This document shows, piece by piece, positions 44,571-58,385 of a stretch of 64,000 nt of DNA; position 1 is the first letter of the stretch, and each line of letters starts with the position of its first letter. The position numbers and the translations under genes are program-made. The notes beneath the pieces were generated by a model. The model made no database searches and was not told the DNA's origin. It was given only the letters and a program-made list of their open reading frames with translations. Origin of the DNA: Pegea sp. RAD2-039 (taxonomy: Eukaryota; Chordata; Thaliacea; Salpida; Salpidae); NCBI GenBank assembly GCA_034620365.1, contig JAQGEQ010000162.1, positions 1 through 64,000 of the forward strand, given 5' to 3'.

Positions 44571-45237
44571 ATCAATCTGGGGAATAATCTCTACAAAATG
44601 ACTGTCCTCAAGTTCATGGAGGTTGTTACAACTAAAACTATTTTTGATGAAGTGAATTTTTTAAGAATAAATTGAAAATCATACAAAGCTATACAATTGA
44701 TAAAAAGAAGTTTTTGATTAAAAAAGTCAACACAAACAATTTTCAAATTAAAGTAACTTTATAATCACCTAGTTAAATGTTTCAGTTTCAAAGTATAAGC
44801 TCTGCTAGGATCTTCACTAAATTCTCAGAAAAAAAAATATTGTAAATTTCAGATGAAAAAAACCTTTTGATAATCGTTTTTTTTTACCTCCTTGGCTTAT
44901 GTGTGGATATATTTTTAATAAATCTGCAATCAGCTTTTCTAATTCTCTGTCCTCAAGAAATTTTTTGTCAGCATGATCATATACTATATGATGGCAGGTG
45001 GGACATGATAAATCGGTTTAATATATTTCTTACAAACTAAAACGAGTTAAAAGTCAATATTTCTCCGTTAACAATATTTAATATAAAGAGATTATTATAT
45101 AAATAACCACTTAAAGAAACATCCTTACAATAGTGAAGACATGTTTTCAAAACCTTAAATTTGTACAGGAAGGATTTGCAGATATTACAATTGATAGTTT
45201 TTAGTATGAATTGATCAATAGACGTTGAGTTCTCCAT
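44571..45237 (-). pseudogene. Broken Polycomb-type (PCGF-like) RING-finger gene
   Basis: Exon 1 (45,237-45,129) starts ATG GAG AAC and reads INCNICKSFLYKF then LKTCLHY to a T/GTAAGG donor. Exon 2 (45,036-44,888) continues FCKK and, in another frame, CPTCHHIVYDHADKKFLEDR, then ELEKLIADLLKIYPHI. C-x2-C, C-x-H-x2-C and CPTC are RING ligands, and the segment after CPTC follows the PCGF pattern. The sixth ligand is Tyr and a frameshift (with TAA in the needed frame) separates the two halves. Further exons lie at 44,811-44,769 (DPSRAYTLKLKHLT) and 44,631-44,571 (NNLHELEDSHFVEIIPQ). The last runs into the repeat junction at 44,570 and would gain a foreign tail. Confidence 0.5.
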
Positions 45238-45459
45238 GTTTTTTTCTCATTAGATGAGGACTGAATTCAGGCAAAATTCTGCAACATGTTGCTTATCAAA
45301 AGGATATATTTGACATATTGATTTATAAGTTAAACAATTTTATTGTTTTTAAAATTATTTTGACTCATTTTCATGATTATACAATAAACATTGTATCCTA
45401 GATACTAAAGTTTTAATTTTGTCTCAAATTATCGTGAATTTTGAATTTACCGCTAAAAT

Positions 45460-46171
45460 AAAATATAAAAAGGTTTAGTAAAATAAAAAACGGATATTTA
45501 AAAATAAAATATTAAAAATTAGTTACTTTTTTGCTGAACTTCGGGTTATCACCATGATTCAAAAGTTTCTTTTAACTAAATAGTTAAAATTATTTGTATA
45601 AAGTTTGGCAGAATATCTTTTTCTAACAATTATATTTTTCTGTAAAATTTGTACTCTTTCTTTAAACAGTTTCAGTCATTTAAGCAAACTTTTTACCTCT
45701 TATTTCTTCCAAAGAATATGTTGCTTCTGTTACTCGAAGCAAATGTTGAACATTAGATGAGAAAATAAGAATATTTCGTTTTGTTTATTTGCAATTTTTT
45801 GTTATCTTCAAACTATAACTTTTTCTGTTGTTTGTATCTATTGGCAAATGGTCCATCACAATATATAATTTCTTATCGATCCAAATTTTTCAACTATTTG
45901 AATACTTATGGAGGGTTAACTAGAGAATGTAATTATGAATATCAATAGTAAATTACTTTATAGCAATTATTTTATGCTAATTTATATTTTAACCTATTGA
46001 ACAGCTGAAACACAAAAATGTTTTGAGTACAACTACTGAATTAAAACTACATTACTTCTAATTTTTATAAGATGTCACAAATCAAATTTTAGCACAAAAA
46101 AATACTCCACACTAACATGAGTTAGATAAAAATGTTTGGACTTAAATCATTTTGTTTTCAGCAGAATAAAT
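45460..46171 (+). pseudogene. C2H2 zinc-finger gene pseudogene, 5' part (second copy)
   Basis: This matches 3,810-4,505. The exon 2 equivalent is 45,838-45,928 (91 nt, acceptor AG lost). The exon 3 start is at 46,165, but the match ends within a few bases at the border of segment copy 3. It lies directly upstream of the copy 3 segment, which holds an intact gene. Confidence 0.75.
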
Positions 46172-46540
46172 TTAGAAAACTTCTAAGTAAATTGCTGTTT
46201 ACATTTATTGAAAAATATTATTCGTTGCATTAAAAAATGTCTTTTAAAAGAAAACTCACTTCTAATTTTATAATTAAAACTGTAGTATTCATATTTTTGT
46301 TTGAATAATTTTTTAGTAAAGAAATATAAGGTTAAGAAATCATCTTTAATGCATTTTAGTACAAACTTATGAGAAAAAGATATTTTTTAGAACCACCCAT
46401 TTTGGTTTGAAGAAAAATTCAAAATTGGTAGGGTTTTCGGTCACAGCTTTAATGTTAGGAAAATATTTTATCAGATAACATTTTAAGATAATTTAGTTGA
46501 TAAGTTTAAGTTTATGTACTCTTTTGATTTATCTAGATAG

Positions 46541-46664
46541 TTCCTTATTGCATTTGATTAAATTAAATTAAAAGCATATTAATTATAAGTTAATTAATTA
46601 ATAAATAAATAATTAATAAATTAATTAATTATAATTAATTATAAAGTTTAAATTTATTAAGGAA
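46541..46664. repeat. AT-only inverted repeat, possible cruciform (copy 3)
   Basis: Same as 27,918-28,042, with a few bases fewer in the centre. Confidence 0.5.
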
Positions 46665-47633
46665 TTTATTATTATTTTTAATCTACTTTAAATAATATCT
46701 AGGAAATCGGTTAATACATTTCAGGTTTAAATTAAATATTTTCTCTCATTAAAGGTTTCATTATTTTATTTGGTATTTATACATCATATTGTTCCAGAAT
46801 AATTTAAATAATATTTTAATTAATTTTACTTTTTTTATTAATTAATTAGATTTTTTAAGTTTATCTTGCTGATTACTGTTTAAATGTTATTATACATTTC
46901 AATAATTGAAATTCTTACTTGTATAATTTGATTATGAAATTCTTTAAAAAGCTTTATAACAGTAATTAAAGCAAATTATTTTTATCTAAATATAAACTAT
47001 GTTTAGGTAAAATCATTCCACTGCAAAAATCTATGATAGCTTTACTAATTTGATGTTTTGTCATTTAATATTTTTAATTTTTTTAAAAGATCAATCATAC
47101 TATATTAAATTTGGTTATTAAACTAGTATCAATAAGGTTCAAAGTTGGATTTTATTGTTGCCATTAAGATTTTAATTCCTTTCATTAAAATCTTTAACAT
47201 AGATTACAGATATAATTTTTTTCTATTCCAGCAAACCGGAAAATGATAATAATTATTTATATAACTGAATATTTAAACAAAATTATTAAAAAAATTATTC
47301 AAAGCGATCACTATGTTGAAATCATTTTAAAAATATTGAAATTGCACTAAACTTTCTTTCTGACTTTTATTGATAAGAATCTAACATCTATTTTGAATTT
47401 GTTTTTAAATTATAAGAAATGAAACAATATTCTAAACGTCAATTTTAAAAGAGCTGAGAATGTTTCAATAAACTATTCTATAATTAAATATGTATATTTC
47501 TAGATATTAAGTTTGTATATAAATATTTTGTAGTTTGTATTTATATGTATACCAAATAGTTAAAGTTGTTTGTATTAAGTTTGACAACAAAAGTGTTTTT
47601 TTAACAAATGTATTTTTATACAAAACTTAAATA

Positions 47634-49027
47634 ATGTCGAGTTCTACTATTTCTTTATACAGACTAAGTGATTCAGTGATTACAACTTATTTCCTTTTAC
47701 TTGACATGTATTCTAACATATACTATGCTCCTAATACTCCAGAAAAATACCAAAACTCATTATGTTTGTATCAGAACAGGGTAAGTATTTCTTTTTGTTT
47801 ATTAGAATTTATCTGTTATCTTCAAAATTTTACTTTTTATTTGTAGCCATTGGCAAATGATCCATCACAATATATAGTTCATCATCGACCCAACTTGTTT
47901 GACTTTATGACTTCTTATGGAGGAATAACTAGAGAAGGTAATTAAAATTGTCGATAGTAAATTACTTTATAGCATTATGCTTATTTGTATTTTTGCCTAA
48001 ATAATTGAGACAAAGTTTGATTGTGACAAATCTCGAAGATAACAATGTTTTATCCTTTATAATAAAATTCAAATACTTCAAATTTGGTATAAGTAGCCAG
48101 AAAACAAAATTTAGCAAAAGAAAGTACTCAGAAAAATAATTAACTGCGCATTAAAGTGACTTAGATAGAAAATTTTAGATTTAAATCATTTTGTTTTTGA
48201 CAGAATATTTCAATCTTCGTGAAGAAAGCGTCCAGAAACAATTAAAGTTGAAATATAAAAGTAACAGTCAACAATTTGTTGATGAAGATGATGAGGATTT
48301 GGTTGTAAATATTTCTGGTATTAGTTACAAAGGTGACATTGAAGATGTTTTTGAGGAAGAAGAAAAAATTAAAGGTTCAAATATAAATCTATTAAAGATC
48401 TTATTTATAATTGCTACGAACAATCAGAAAATATCTAATAATCAAAGCAACTGCAAACACAAACTTATTATTAATCAGCAGTAACTTTTTCTAACATAAA
48501 TTTTTCAAAACGAGAAAAATAGTTTGGAAAAACAACCGGAAAAACTGATAAAAATTAATTTTGTTTTTAAACAAAAATATAAATGAACTTGATTTATAAA
48601 TAATTTGTTTGCAGCTGAAGTCTTAAAAGAGTCAAGTGAGGAGGATCTTAAAGATTATGAAGACTTCGTGTCACATTTAAGCAGGAAACGAAAATTCCCA
48701 GGTGGCCAAAGTGAAAACACTTTACACAAATTTAACCTCAGCCGACCTATACCAATTAGTGATCTAAAGAAAACTCACGATTGTAAGATTTGCGGAAAGT
48801 CTTTTTCCTTTTATCGTAATTTACGAACACATATACTTACTGTTCATGAAAAAGAAAGACGTTTCGGCTGCTCATTATGTGGAAGTTCTTTTGGACAAAA
48901 AGTTACCCTCATACGTCATATACAATCTGCTCATCAACATGCAAACTACGAATGCCAAATATGTAAGAAATCATACTCTTATGATACTAACTTACGTAGG
49001 CACATTCGAACTGTGCATCAAAAGTAG
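47634..49027 (+). CDS. Three-finger C2H2 zinc-finger protein, segment copy 3
   Basis: Exons 47,634-47,780, 47,847-47,937, 48,204-48,374 and 48,615-49,027 give 273 aa. The protein is nearly identical to copy 2, with a Cys-to-Tyr change in exon 1 (DMCSN to DMYSN), Tyr-to-Asn at the start of exon 3 and Phe-to-Ile in VVNFSG. The finger exon is unchanged at protein level. All splice sites and zinc ligands are kept, so both copies can be functional. Confidence 0.85.
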
Positions 49028-49805
49028 AAAAATGTTCTTAAATATTAATTAAACGGTATAACAAAAGTCTCTTAGATACTCATTTGCTATAAAGTGTTGT
49101 TCTGGCTTCTAATTTACTTGAAACCTGATCAGTAACTTTTAAAGTTTTTTTTTCACGTTTTCTTCACCTCTCAAGTCTCAGATAACAAATGTGTTAATGT
49201 TTTTGGTGTTTTTGAAATAAAAATTTGATTTACTCAAAATTGTTGTGCTATCTAAAATTAGTAACATTTAGATGTATGAACTTATATATAAAAGATTTTG
49301 CATATGTAACAATATTTACTTATAAACAGAGATGATCGGTTTGTTTTATGAACAAATATAATTTATTCAATTTAAAGCTAGAAACAAACTAAACCATAAC
49401 TTTGCTGCTTTTTATTTTTATCATCAAAATTATCGGATTATTTGTAAAAATTCAAAATTATGAAAATTTTCTTGCAATAAGAGAGAGATTCAATTTGTTG
49501 GGAATTCGCTTCGTAATTTGAACTAATCTTTTTCCATTTGAAAATTATTACATTGGAACGAGAAGTTTGTTCCTAGAAGTAATAAAATAAATTTGTTATT
49601 GTTTACATTCAAGAGCAGCAGACGTAAAAGAAATCACAAATAATTCCAACAAACGTGTAGTCTAGCTAGATCAGAAAAGTCAATTGGTAGTTTTCAATAC
49701 TAAGAGGACCATCAGTCTTGCAAAGCAATGATGTCACAATCATTTGACTTCGAAAAAAACAGAAAATTTGCCTCATGTAGGAATTGCAAAAGTGTGGTAC
49801 ACAAT

Positions 49806-49907
49806 TGCGCATGCGCACACTTTAACCACATGGTTTTCGTTGCGTCACGTTGTGGTATCGGTTTTATATGATCAGAAAAACAAAGCTGTCGTTGAAATGT
49901 GACGTCA
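49806..49907 (+). promoter_or_regulatory. Promoter with NRF-1 and CRE sites; E-box weakened (copy 3)
   Basis: TGCGCATGCGCA (49,806-49,817) and TGACGTCA (49,900-49,907) are perfect. The E-box is CCACATGG (49,826-49,833) instead of CCACGTGG, losing the central CpG. Confidence 0.6.
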
Positions 49908-51122
49908 TTTGAAAATTAAATCATTTTGAATTAAATAATGACATCATTAAAGTGAGAATCACACAAACAAGTTGGAGTTTAAAATAACAACAAGAATTAG
50001 AAATTGAAGGTAAAATAAGTAAATAGCACTCCACAAAAAAGAATAATTTGAAATTGTAAATACTTCGACAAGCTCATATTTGCGCTAGATACTTAAAACC
50101 ACGAATGATAAGTACCTGAAACTTTCAAAATAACCCACCATTACTCTAATCACTATTTCTGTCAGGTGGTTTGAAAAATTAATTCTAATATCCTTGCCTT
50201 TGATGCTACTATTTGTCACTTAATATCAAAACTACAAAATCTATTATATGGAAACTTTGAGATAGATTATCAAAATGAAATATTTTGTATTTTAGTATAT
50301 TTAGGATATCATTTGTAAATTCTTTATATTTCTTCAAAATGTGTAGAAAAGACTCAAACTTGATACAAAAAACTTTACTGAAGTACTAATTTAGCAGTTT
50401 TTTAAACAAAATTTTTTTTATAGTTTATTTTCAATTAAACACTGTTATCAGATGGTTAGTCCTACAAAAATTCATAAAGGAATTTGTTTGTCATAAATAT
50501 ATTTTGTTTGTTTTTTTGTTTTTCAGTTTAGTATTTACAACATTTCCAAATTGTTTATATTTTTAAAAGTTTGTAGAAAAATTTCGGAATTAATTAAAGA
50601 AACTTTACTTAATTTGTAAGTTATCAGTTTTTAAAACAAATTTAATTTATAGATTATTTTCAATTAAAAACTCTTATCAGATGGTTATTCTTACAAAAAT
50701 TTGCAATTCATGAGTGATTTCTACTTTTGATAATGAAAAAAAACATAATTTTTCAAAAATTTGATGAAAAGTTAAACAATTTTTCTGGGAAATAAATATA
50801 TTATGATATTTTTAGTTTATAAAATAAACCAATCATTTTGATAAGAATCAATGACTCGTGATAAGATTAATTATATATCTAAGAAGCTTTCACTTTAAAT
50901 CGAGAGACTTATTACGTCATACAAAATATTAGATTTAACTTAGTCTGCTTATTTATAACTCTTAAATCTTTCTAAAAACTGCTTTAAAACGAAAACCAAA
51001 ACATTGAATATATCAAACAAGAGGCTATAATCTGTTTTCAGCCACTTCAAATATATAAATTTAACAATTTGTTCCATATTCACTTTGAGACGTTCTAATG
51101 TGATTTTCAAACAAATTATATT

Positions 51123-51212
51123 TTATTTTATTTATTTGTTACAATAAATGCAAAGGAGGGTGCCTGAAGAGAACACCTCTCGCTGACACACATTCTCAAA
51201 AATAACATCTGT
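51123..51212 (+). repeat. Two-hairpin interspersed element (segment copy 3)
   Basis: Same element as at 8,161-8,250 and 32,501-32,590, duplicated with the segment. Confidence 0.5.
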
Positions 51213-52126
51213 TATGTTAAAAATTTAAAATCTATAGATGTAACACATGACATTTCAGTAGTTTTCAATGTATATAACAGTGAACAATTACAAATAATTA
51301 GTTGAATTTTTCTTAAGAACCTACTTCTGGTTGTTAATACAGAATGTATTATTACGTAAAGTTCGTAGCTAATGATGTTATATACTCATTTATTACGTAA
51401 ATAAGTACATTTTCATTTGAATGTTTAGTATGAAATAACAATAGCTCTTATAAATGAACATTATAAAAAAAATAAGTAATTAAAATATAATACTTAAATA
51501 TTCAATTGTACTTATATCTAGCTTTAAAGCTATTGGTAAGCAATGATCAATTTATGATTCATAAGCAAAAACTGTGTGAACATTTTTTTTTTCAATTTGT
51601 GTGATTACAAATTAAAATCGAAATTTAGAACTATTCTCAAAGAAAATAAAATAAGCAACAAAAACTACTTAAATTGTTTAGGTGAGAATTGTATCGGTTC
51701 AAAAATCATTTGTATTTTTAAGCTTTTATCTTTTTATTTATTTTTAAAAAGTAGATTAACAATCAATTGAAAATTTATAGTTTTTACTTTTAGTTTAGTT
51801 TATCATTATTAAAAGTTCAGTTTTGTTAAAGCTGAAATGATTTATTAGAATTTTCTTATAAGCGACGATCAATTTCGATCTAAAATCAGACAGAATTAAG
51901 CTTAAGGCTAAATAAGTCATACTCTGATTTTGTAGATGCAAGACAAAAAAAGCTAGAAAATGAAAAAAGCAAAAATCCAAAGCTAATAAACATTTTCAAA
52001 ATGATTTAAAGTCACTTAACTTTTCCACTATTTACTTTTTACCTTCGACTTGGTAAGTTACAGATTGTTTCAATCATCTGTTGAAGAACCTATTTAATTT
52101 GTATCAGATATTTGTCTGTAGGTAGA

Positions 52127-53022
52127 ATGGAGTCATATTACAACAACATCGGTTCGTTTGTAATTTTGAAATTCGTTTGTATTTTTTTTATTGGATTTTT
52201 CAAACAGATACAGATGAAACTCAACCACTTTTGACAGATGATCAAGAAGTTGAAGTTGACGAAGTTGAAAAAGTCAAGGATCTCTTTACAGCACTATATG
52301 GTATTATTTCTTTTATACTTTTGAAAATAGCTACAATTTTATCATATTCGATTAAGCTTAAACTTATGATGATATAAAATATGTAACAGATGATGTCAAT
52401 AATGATGAAGTTGAAGCAATAGCAGAAGGTAACAATACCATAGATAACCAGCTGGAACCTATTAATGAAAAGAAATTTGAAGAAGAAAGGACTAAGACTA
52501 ACAGCCCAAAAGGTAAAAAAGATTTAATTTTAAGGAAACTAGAAAGTTGTCAGTCTATAGTTGTGGCTGATAGTGAGTAGATATCTGAAAAAGGAAATCT
52601 CTATCTCATAAACGAAACTAATATTAGATTTTATTTATGTTTTGTAATCTTGTAGATCTATTATCAGATGAAGACAGTTTTCTGGAATCATATGATTATA
52701 TGAAAGACTTCTTGAAAGGATCTGAAGGCTATTACGTACCTCCAAAAAATCAAAAAGAAAAATTCGAACCAATAATTAATAAACGTGGTGAGAAAGTTAA
52801 CAAATTATTGCTTGCTTGTACAGAAGTAATTTTATTTTAATGAATTGTAATTATTTTAAATTTCTGTCAACTGATGTTAATTTAACAATTGTTGCTGAAA
52901 TTTTAGAATCTCACAAAAGAAAAAGTTTTGTTGCCAAAGTAGGAAAACTTTTCAAGATGCAGAGTTGTTGGAATCCAGAACACCCTGACATGAAAGATGA
53001 TGATGATAAGAACAAACTGTAA
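52127..53022 (+). CDS. Five-exon gene for an acidic protein, copy 3
   Basis: Exons are 52,127-52,151, 52,208-52,300, 52,357 or 52,390-52,572, 52,656-52,787 and 52,907-53,022. If exon 3 starts at 52,357 (ATTAAG acceptor) there is a TAA at its second codon, where copies 1 and 2 have AAA. If it starts at 52,390 (AACAG acceptor, same phase) the frame is open and the product is 182 aa. Either the upstream acceptor is not used, or this copy is dead. The rest is intact, with KNQKEK for KNEKEK. Confidence 0.6.
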
Positions 53023-56000
53023 AATTTCCTTTTTAATTTAAACTAAATAAGTTTTTTTAATAGTTTCGTTTTTACTTTCTATTTTACTTTTAACTGTAAA
53101 TAAAGTTTTTTTGATAAGATTTTAAAAAAAATAAGGATGTTGATTTGCAAATAAATTGATGATGATTTCTTTGAATAAATTGAAAGGAAGTTGTTTAAGT
53201 TTGTTGTTTTTGATATTTTACAGACAGATAATAAAGTCTTTATTTCTTGAAAATACTAATTTTATGAAAATTTTCTAAGAATTAATTCTATTAACTTAGA
53301 AATATTTGAATTGCTTTAATACTATACTTGAGGAAACAGTTGGGTTAATAAAGCTGCAGCGATTCTGATAATATCTTATATAAATACAACTAAATAAAAA
53401 TGTGCTTAGTTGTAAGACTTATCAATTTAGGTTTAAAACTATATTTGCTTATATGGTAAAGAAGCTTACATAACTGAAACCTTTATTTATTGAATTAATT
53501 TTAAATATAATAGTTCTATTCTTACAATTTATTAAATAATGTCACTAAATTGCAGCTAAATGATGACGTCAAAACATTTATCTTTAACTTTAGAAATATT
53601 GCAAAGAGTTTTACTGAGCAAAATTCTCAGCAAAATAAATTTCAATTTTTAATTTTATCAACAATTTTCGTATGTCTACTTTTGATTTTCCTTTTGATAA
53701 CACGTCACTGATGGTAACTATAGTTTTCCTCGTCACTCATCACTGCCCACACACATGTAAAGTCACGTAGTTACAAATTCTTCACGTACACATTTTCTGC
53801 TGTGTTAGATCATTTCTCTCCGTCAAGTTTTACATTTTCCTTTAGTTTAGGTATTTCTTTTTTTTTATATTTAATAAAAACGGTGTGAATTCTTCAGTTT
53901 GACTTCATCACCTTATTTATCAATTTTGTACTATTATCCTAATAAATACAATTTAAGTGATTTTGATTATATGTTGAGACATCAGTTGTTCAACTGTTTT
54001 ATTCTTATACTTTATTTTTTGTAACTTTAAACTTTGGGGTTTATACGTCATTGCTATGTTCCAAGTTTTTAAATGACGTAAATTCAGCTGCGGTATTATT
54101 TTTTTTTACTTTCAATTATATGCAGTTATTTTATATTGTCTTCACTTTATAAGCAAGTATAGTTTATTATCTGTAATCATGCATTCAATAATTATGTAAA
54201 TAAAAATAAAGTAAATATGATAAAAGGTTTATGGAATTATGGGAAATATTTTTAAATACCAACTCAACACTTAACTAAAGTTTACTAATTGAATGAAAAG
54301 TTGCATAGAATTTGTTGAAAAAGCAAATGTTTGAATGTTTATTATAAGTTAGATAAATTATTTTTATCTATTTTTTTGATAAAAGTATTCAACTTATTTC
54401 TTAACATTTTTTCTGATTTCCAAATTAAATTATTTTCAAACTCAAAAGTAAAAATTGTTTTTTTTGATATTTTTCATTTCTTTTAAAATTTGTTTTATTG
54501 GGTTTTAAAATTTTGTAAGCTTAATTGGGAATTTTTAATTTATCATTAAACAATAATCAGCAATTCGAATATATTCTTTGCAGGTTAAAATTATTTGAGT
54601 AAATTTATACAAAAATCCTATTCAAACAATAATCTACAACATTTTAAAACAAAATATCATAAATAAATGCCTCTTTTAGCTCAGCAAAAATGCAGTAATA
54701 TTTGTGCTTTCAAAACTTTATTTAACACTAATGTAGAAAAATAATATCAAATTTTAACAAATTATTTTGTTATTGCTGAATTTTAATTTACAAACTTCTT
54801 GAAACAACTTACCGTCATAACATTGATCACAAAGCTTTTATCTAAAAGTAACGCAGCAGGAAGATTTTTTAATTTAAGTATTTTTTTTTATTGTCTGGGT
54901 TTTCAGTTTGATTTTTTCAACTGTTTACTTCAGAGCAATCTCTATTTGGTCTATGAATGAAATATAGAGATTGAAATCTTATAAATATTTATTAATTTAG
55001 GTAAACAGAATATTTTAATCACTGTAAACAAACTATCAGTAGATTTTTTCAAAAGTAAACTAGAAATTAACCTACATTACAGTTATTAAGCTTTTGGTTT
55101 CTGGGTTTTTAATTATGCTTTTTTGTTATAGTCATTTTTCAAAAATTTTTATTGAACAATATATGTAAGAGAAAGATGAACTATTTCAATTACAAAATGA
55201 CTTAAGCTTTAAATTTTAATTACTGATTAAGTCATAATTATTGCTAAAAAACAAATTTGAAATTCTAGATAAATCATTAAGACTTGCTTGATTTTTGGAT
55301 GCATTTTTAATATGCTATTTATGAGTAAGAAAGTCGTTTCATATATAACTTAGAAACTAAGTTTAGTAATTATAGTTGGTTAGTTTCTAAAACAGATTTA
55401 TTAAGAATATATTAGCCTGTATGAAAGTCTATGTTATTAAATTCTTATATTTAAAAGCATGAAAAAGTACAATTTTTTATTATTTTGTAGCCAAGTATGA
55501 AAGCATTTTTAAAAAAAATCTCTATAAAAATTGGCATTGTCGTTTATTATACAATCTTCCAATTTTTACCTATTTACTGAAAGAAATGGTTTTGAAGGAC
55601 TAATTTTAATTTTAGCCAAAATATTCTCCTAAAACTAATTTTTTCTAAGTTAGATTTTTCAAATATTTGTATATGCTTAGTTTTTATAAAACCCAAGAAA
55701 ATTCAAAGACTTCATAAAGTAAAAATTTCTTACTTTTAACTTTTAAAAATAATTGATATTTTCTGCTGTGGTTATCTCTTTTCAAACTAAATTACAATAA
55801 GTTTATTTGTGTAATTGTTATCATTGCTTAAAATTACAAAATTTATATTAATTTACGAAATAAGAATATTTTTTTCTTTAAGCAGCAGCAGGCTGTTTAA
55901 TTTAAAAAAATTAATAATTGTTATTCACTTTTGGAGCTTAAACGATATTCATAAACCTTATGTAGAACTTAGAATACTTTACATACACCTGATGTTTTTG

Positions 56001-56647
56001 TTTTCATAGATAAACATTGTTTACTTAGTATAAGATGTTATGATCAAGACGAGTCACTTGAAATATTTTGGTTTTTTTTGTCAAAAGTGAATAAGTCATA
56101 ATCATACAAAGTAATTAAGGAAAGGATAAGACTTGATTTCGTCTCAGAAACCTTTTTTTTTATTTAAATTATTTTAAGAGCATTAAAATATCACTGTCAT
56201 GTGATTGTTAAACTGATAAGTTGTTGAATAAAAATAAAATTTTTTATCAAATAGTTGTTTACTTGTAAAGAACATCTGCACTATGTGTTTTCAAACATTA
56301 GTTTGATTTTGTACTAGTAAAAGCTAAAGGATATTTTTTCAACGCTTAAATCGAACAAAATTTTAGTTAAACATGTTAGCTTTAATTGAATTATTTTATA
56401 ATAACGTTGTTATCTAAGTTATTATGTGTATAAATATATATTTATTTCAAAATATTTAATAGATAAATATTTTGTGGTCATTTTTCCTCTTTTCTTAGTC
56501 AAATAAATATTCAAATTTTTATTAACTTAGTAACTTAATCTATTAGTTGTATCACTTCCTTGATTAAGATGAACTTTGTTTAAAACTGTTTATAACGAAG
56601 ATGTTTTGATCATAACACTAACATGTTTTTCTTTAAAGGTCAACAAA

Positions 56648-56998
56648 ATGATTTTCCTTTATATTAGATTTTATCCAAGAAAGTGTCTTGAACAATTTCA
56701 GATAAGTAATACCTTCACTGTGGAAACATTGAAGAATATTCTGGCTGCATACTATAAGCATCCTAAGGACGAATTAGCATTAGTTCTCAAAAGAACTACT
56801 GAAACTGGTGAGCGACCTCCTAATGGAAATATGTTCACTAAGCTGATAGATGATAAAGCTCGGTTGAGTTCTTATGGTATAGTTGAAAATGATTTAATTC
56901 TTTGTTTTGATACGGTTTACAAGCCACGAGAATTTAACCCTGAAGCTGCTATCGACTACGAGCAAGGTCGACGAATGGAACACCTAATGTACAAATAG
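56648..56998 (+). CDS. Elongin-B-like ubiquitin-fold protein, copy 3
   Basis: This 116-aa protein is identical to copy 1 except T67I. The frame, the TTTAAAG acceptor before the start and the upstream 250 bp deleted in copy 2 are all present. It is likely functional if copy 1 is. Confidence 0.6.
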   Translation: MIFLYIRFYPRKCLEQFQISNTFTVETLKNILAAYYKHPKDELALVLKRTTETGERPPNGNMFTKLIDDKARLSSYGIVENDLILCFDTVYKPREFNPEAAIDYEQGRRMEHLMYK

Positions 56999-58385
56999 TA
57001 TTAATCAAATGTTTAACCTGAAAAAACTTGAAAATGTTTGTCTACAGTTTATTGTTTTCTACAATTTACTTGTTGATATAATTATTGATATTTTTATGAT
57101 AACATTTTTCATTTTTTCTAATCTATTTTAACTATAAGAAGCTATGTGTAAACTTTGTAAAATCTTCAACTGTTTTAGGTTTTGTTTGCGCTCTAATAAA
57201 CCATTGACAGAAAAGTAATAACACTTTGCTTTTTATTAGTTAGATAGATTAAAAACTATTTGAGATTTTGCAAGAAGATAAAAATAAATTACATTTGTTA
57301 TTCAAAATTATATGACTCTCAAATATTCCTAGTTTTATTAATAAGTTATATAATAATATAATCTACTCGGCCGAGAACAGTCATATTGTAAGACACTGTA
57401 CAAATTGTAGAGTTTTATTATTTTCCATTATCCAACTCTTTAAAGTTAGGCCTTTATCAGTTTGTTGCATATTTTTATTGTAAAAGTCAATCCAATAGCA
57501 ACAACTCATGTAAAATATAGATTTTTAGTACATTTAATTAAGGTTATCTGGGAAAGTTTTTAATATAAAAATAAAAATTATGAAATTTCTACTTTTGCAG
57601 TATCTGCATTTTAATATAACATTATAAAATAACTTTTTTATGCTTTATGAGACAATTCGTAGAGTTCTCGAAACTTTAATAAAAACTAATTTAGTGTTTT
57701 TTCGAGTAGCAACAAATCCTTTCTTTCCAGAATAATTAATTTTTAAGGTTCACATTATTGATACAGTTTGAGCTGCTAAAATTTTTATAAATTTATCAAA
57801 GTAAATGTATTAAAAAATAAACTTGTTAAATATTAAATTAAGATTAACTGTTCCTTTATTATTTTCTGTTTAAACCATTAACAATTAAAGGTCACATTTA
57901 AGACAAATAATATTCAACTAACTGCTACTATTTTTGGTCTTTTTCTGATTCAATATAGATAACAAATTTCCTTTAAGTGTGTTGACCGATAAAAATCAAA
58001 ATATTTCGTCCAATAACCGTGGTAACAGTATTATCAAAAGTGCTTAGAGAACGTAGGTATGAGGTTACCATAGAAACTTAAATATCAGTAATTGGAAACT
58101 CTGTGACATACAATATTGTCTTTTACAAACAATATTAGCAGGTTATTTTGCCGAGTTAGTATGGACTGGTAAAGTTCATCGAAATAGAGAATTTCAGAAG
58201 TTACTAGTTGGGTAGAAAAAAATAAGAAATGAATTAACTAAAATGTTTTGGTTTTATGGGAGATTAGAAAGGTGTCAGCCAGCAAAAAGCTTGAAAATAG
58301 AGACAACCTCAGGAAAACAGATTCCTGGAACACCTTGGCTATAAGATTGCTGAAAAATGAGTTCATGGCTGCATCTGAAGGGTCA

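Larger units (their letters stand above)
27556..46171. repeat. Large duplicated segment, copy 2
   Basis: The segment is about 18.6 kb and is in direct tandem with copy 3. The left breakpoint is ACTTCTAAGTAAATTGCTG at 27,556 and again at 46,176. The offset to copy 3 is 18,624 at the zinc-finger gene, about 18,617 at the acidic-protein gene, 18,877 at the Elongin-B-like gene and 18,906 at the CRE cluster. Copy 2 carries a 252-bp deletion upstream of its Elongin-B-like gene. Its right end (44,571-46,171) differs from copy 3. Confidence 0.9.
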
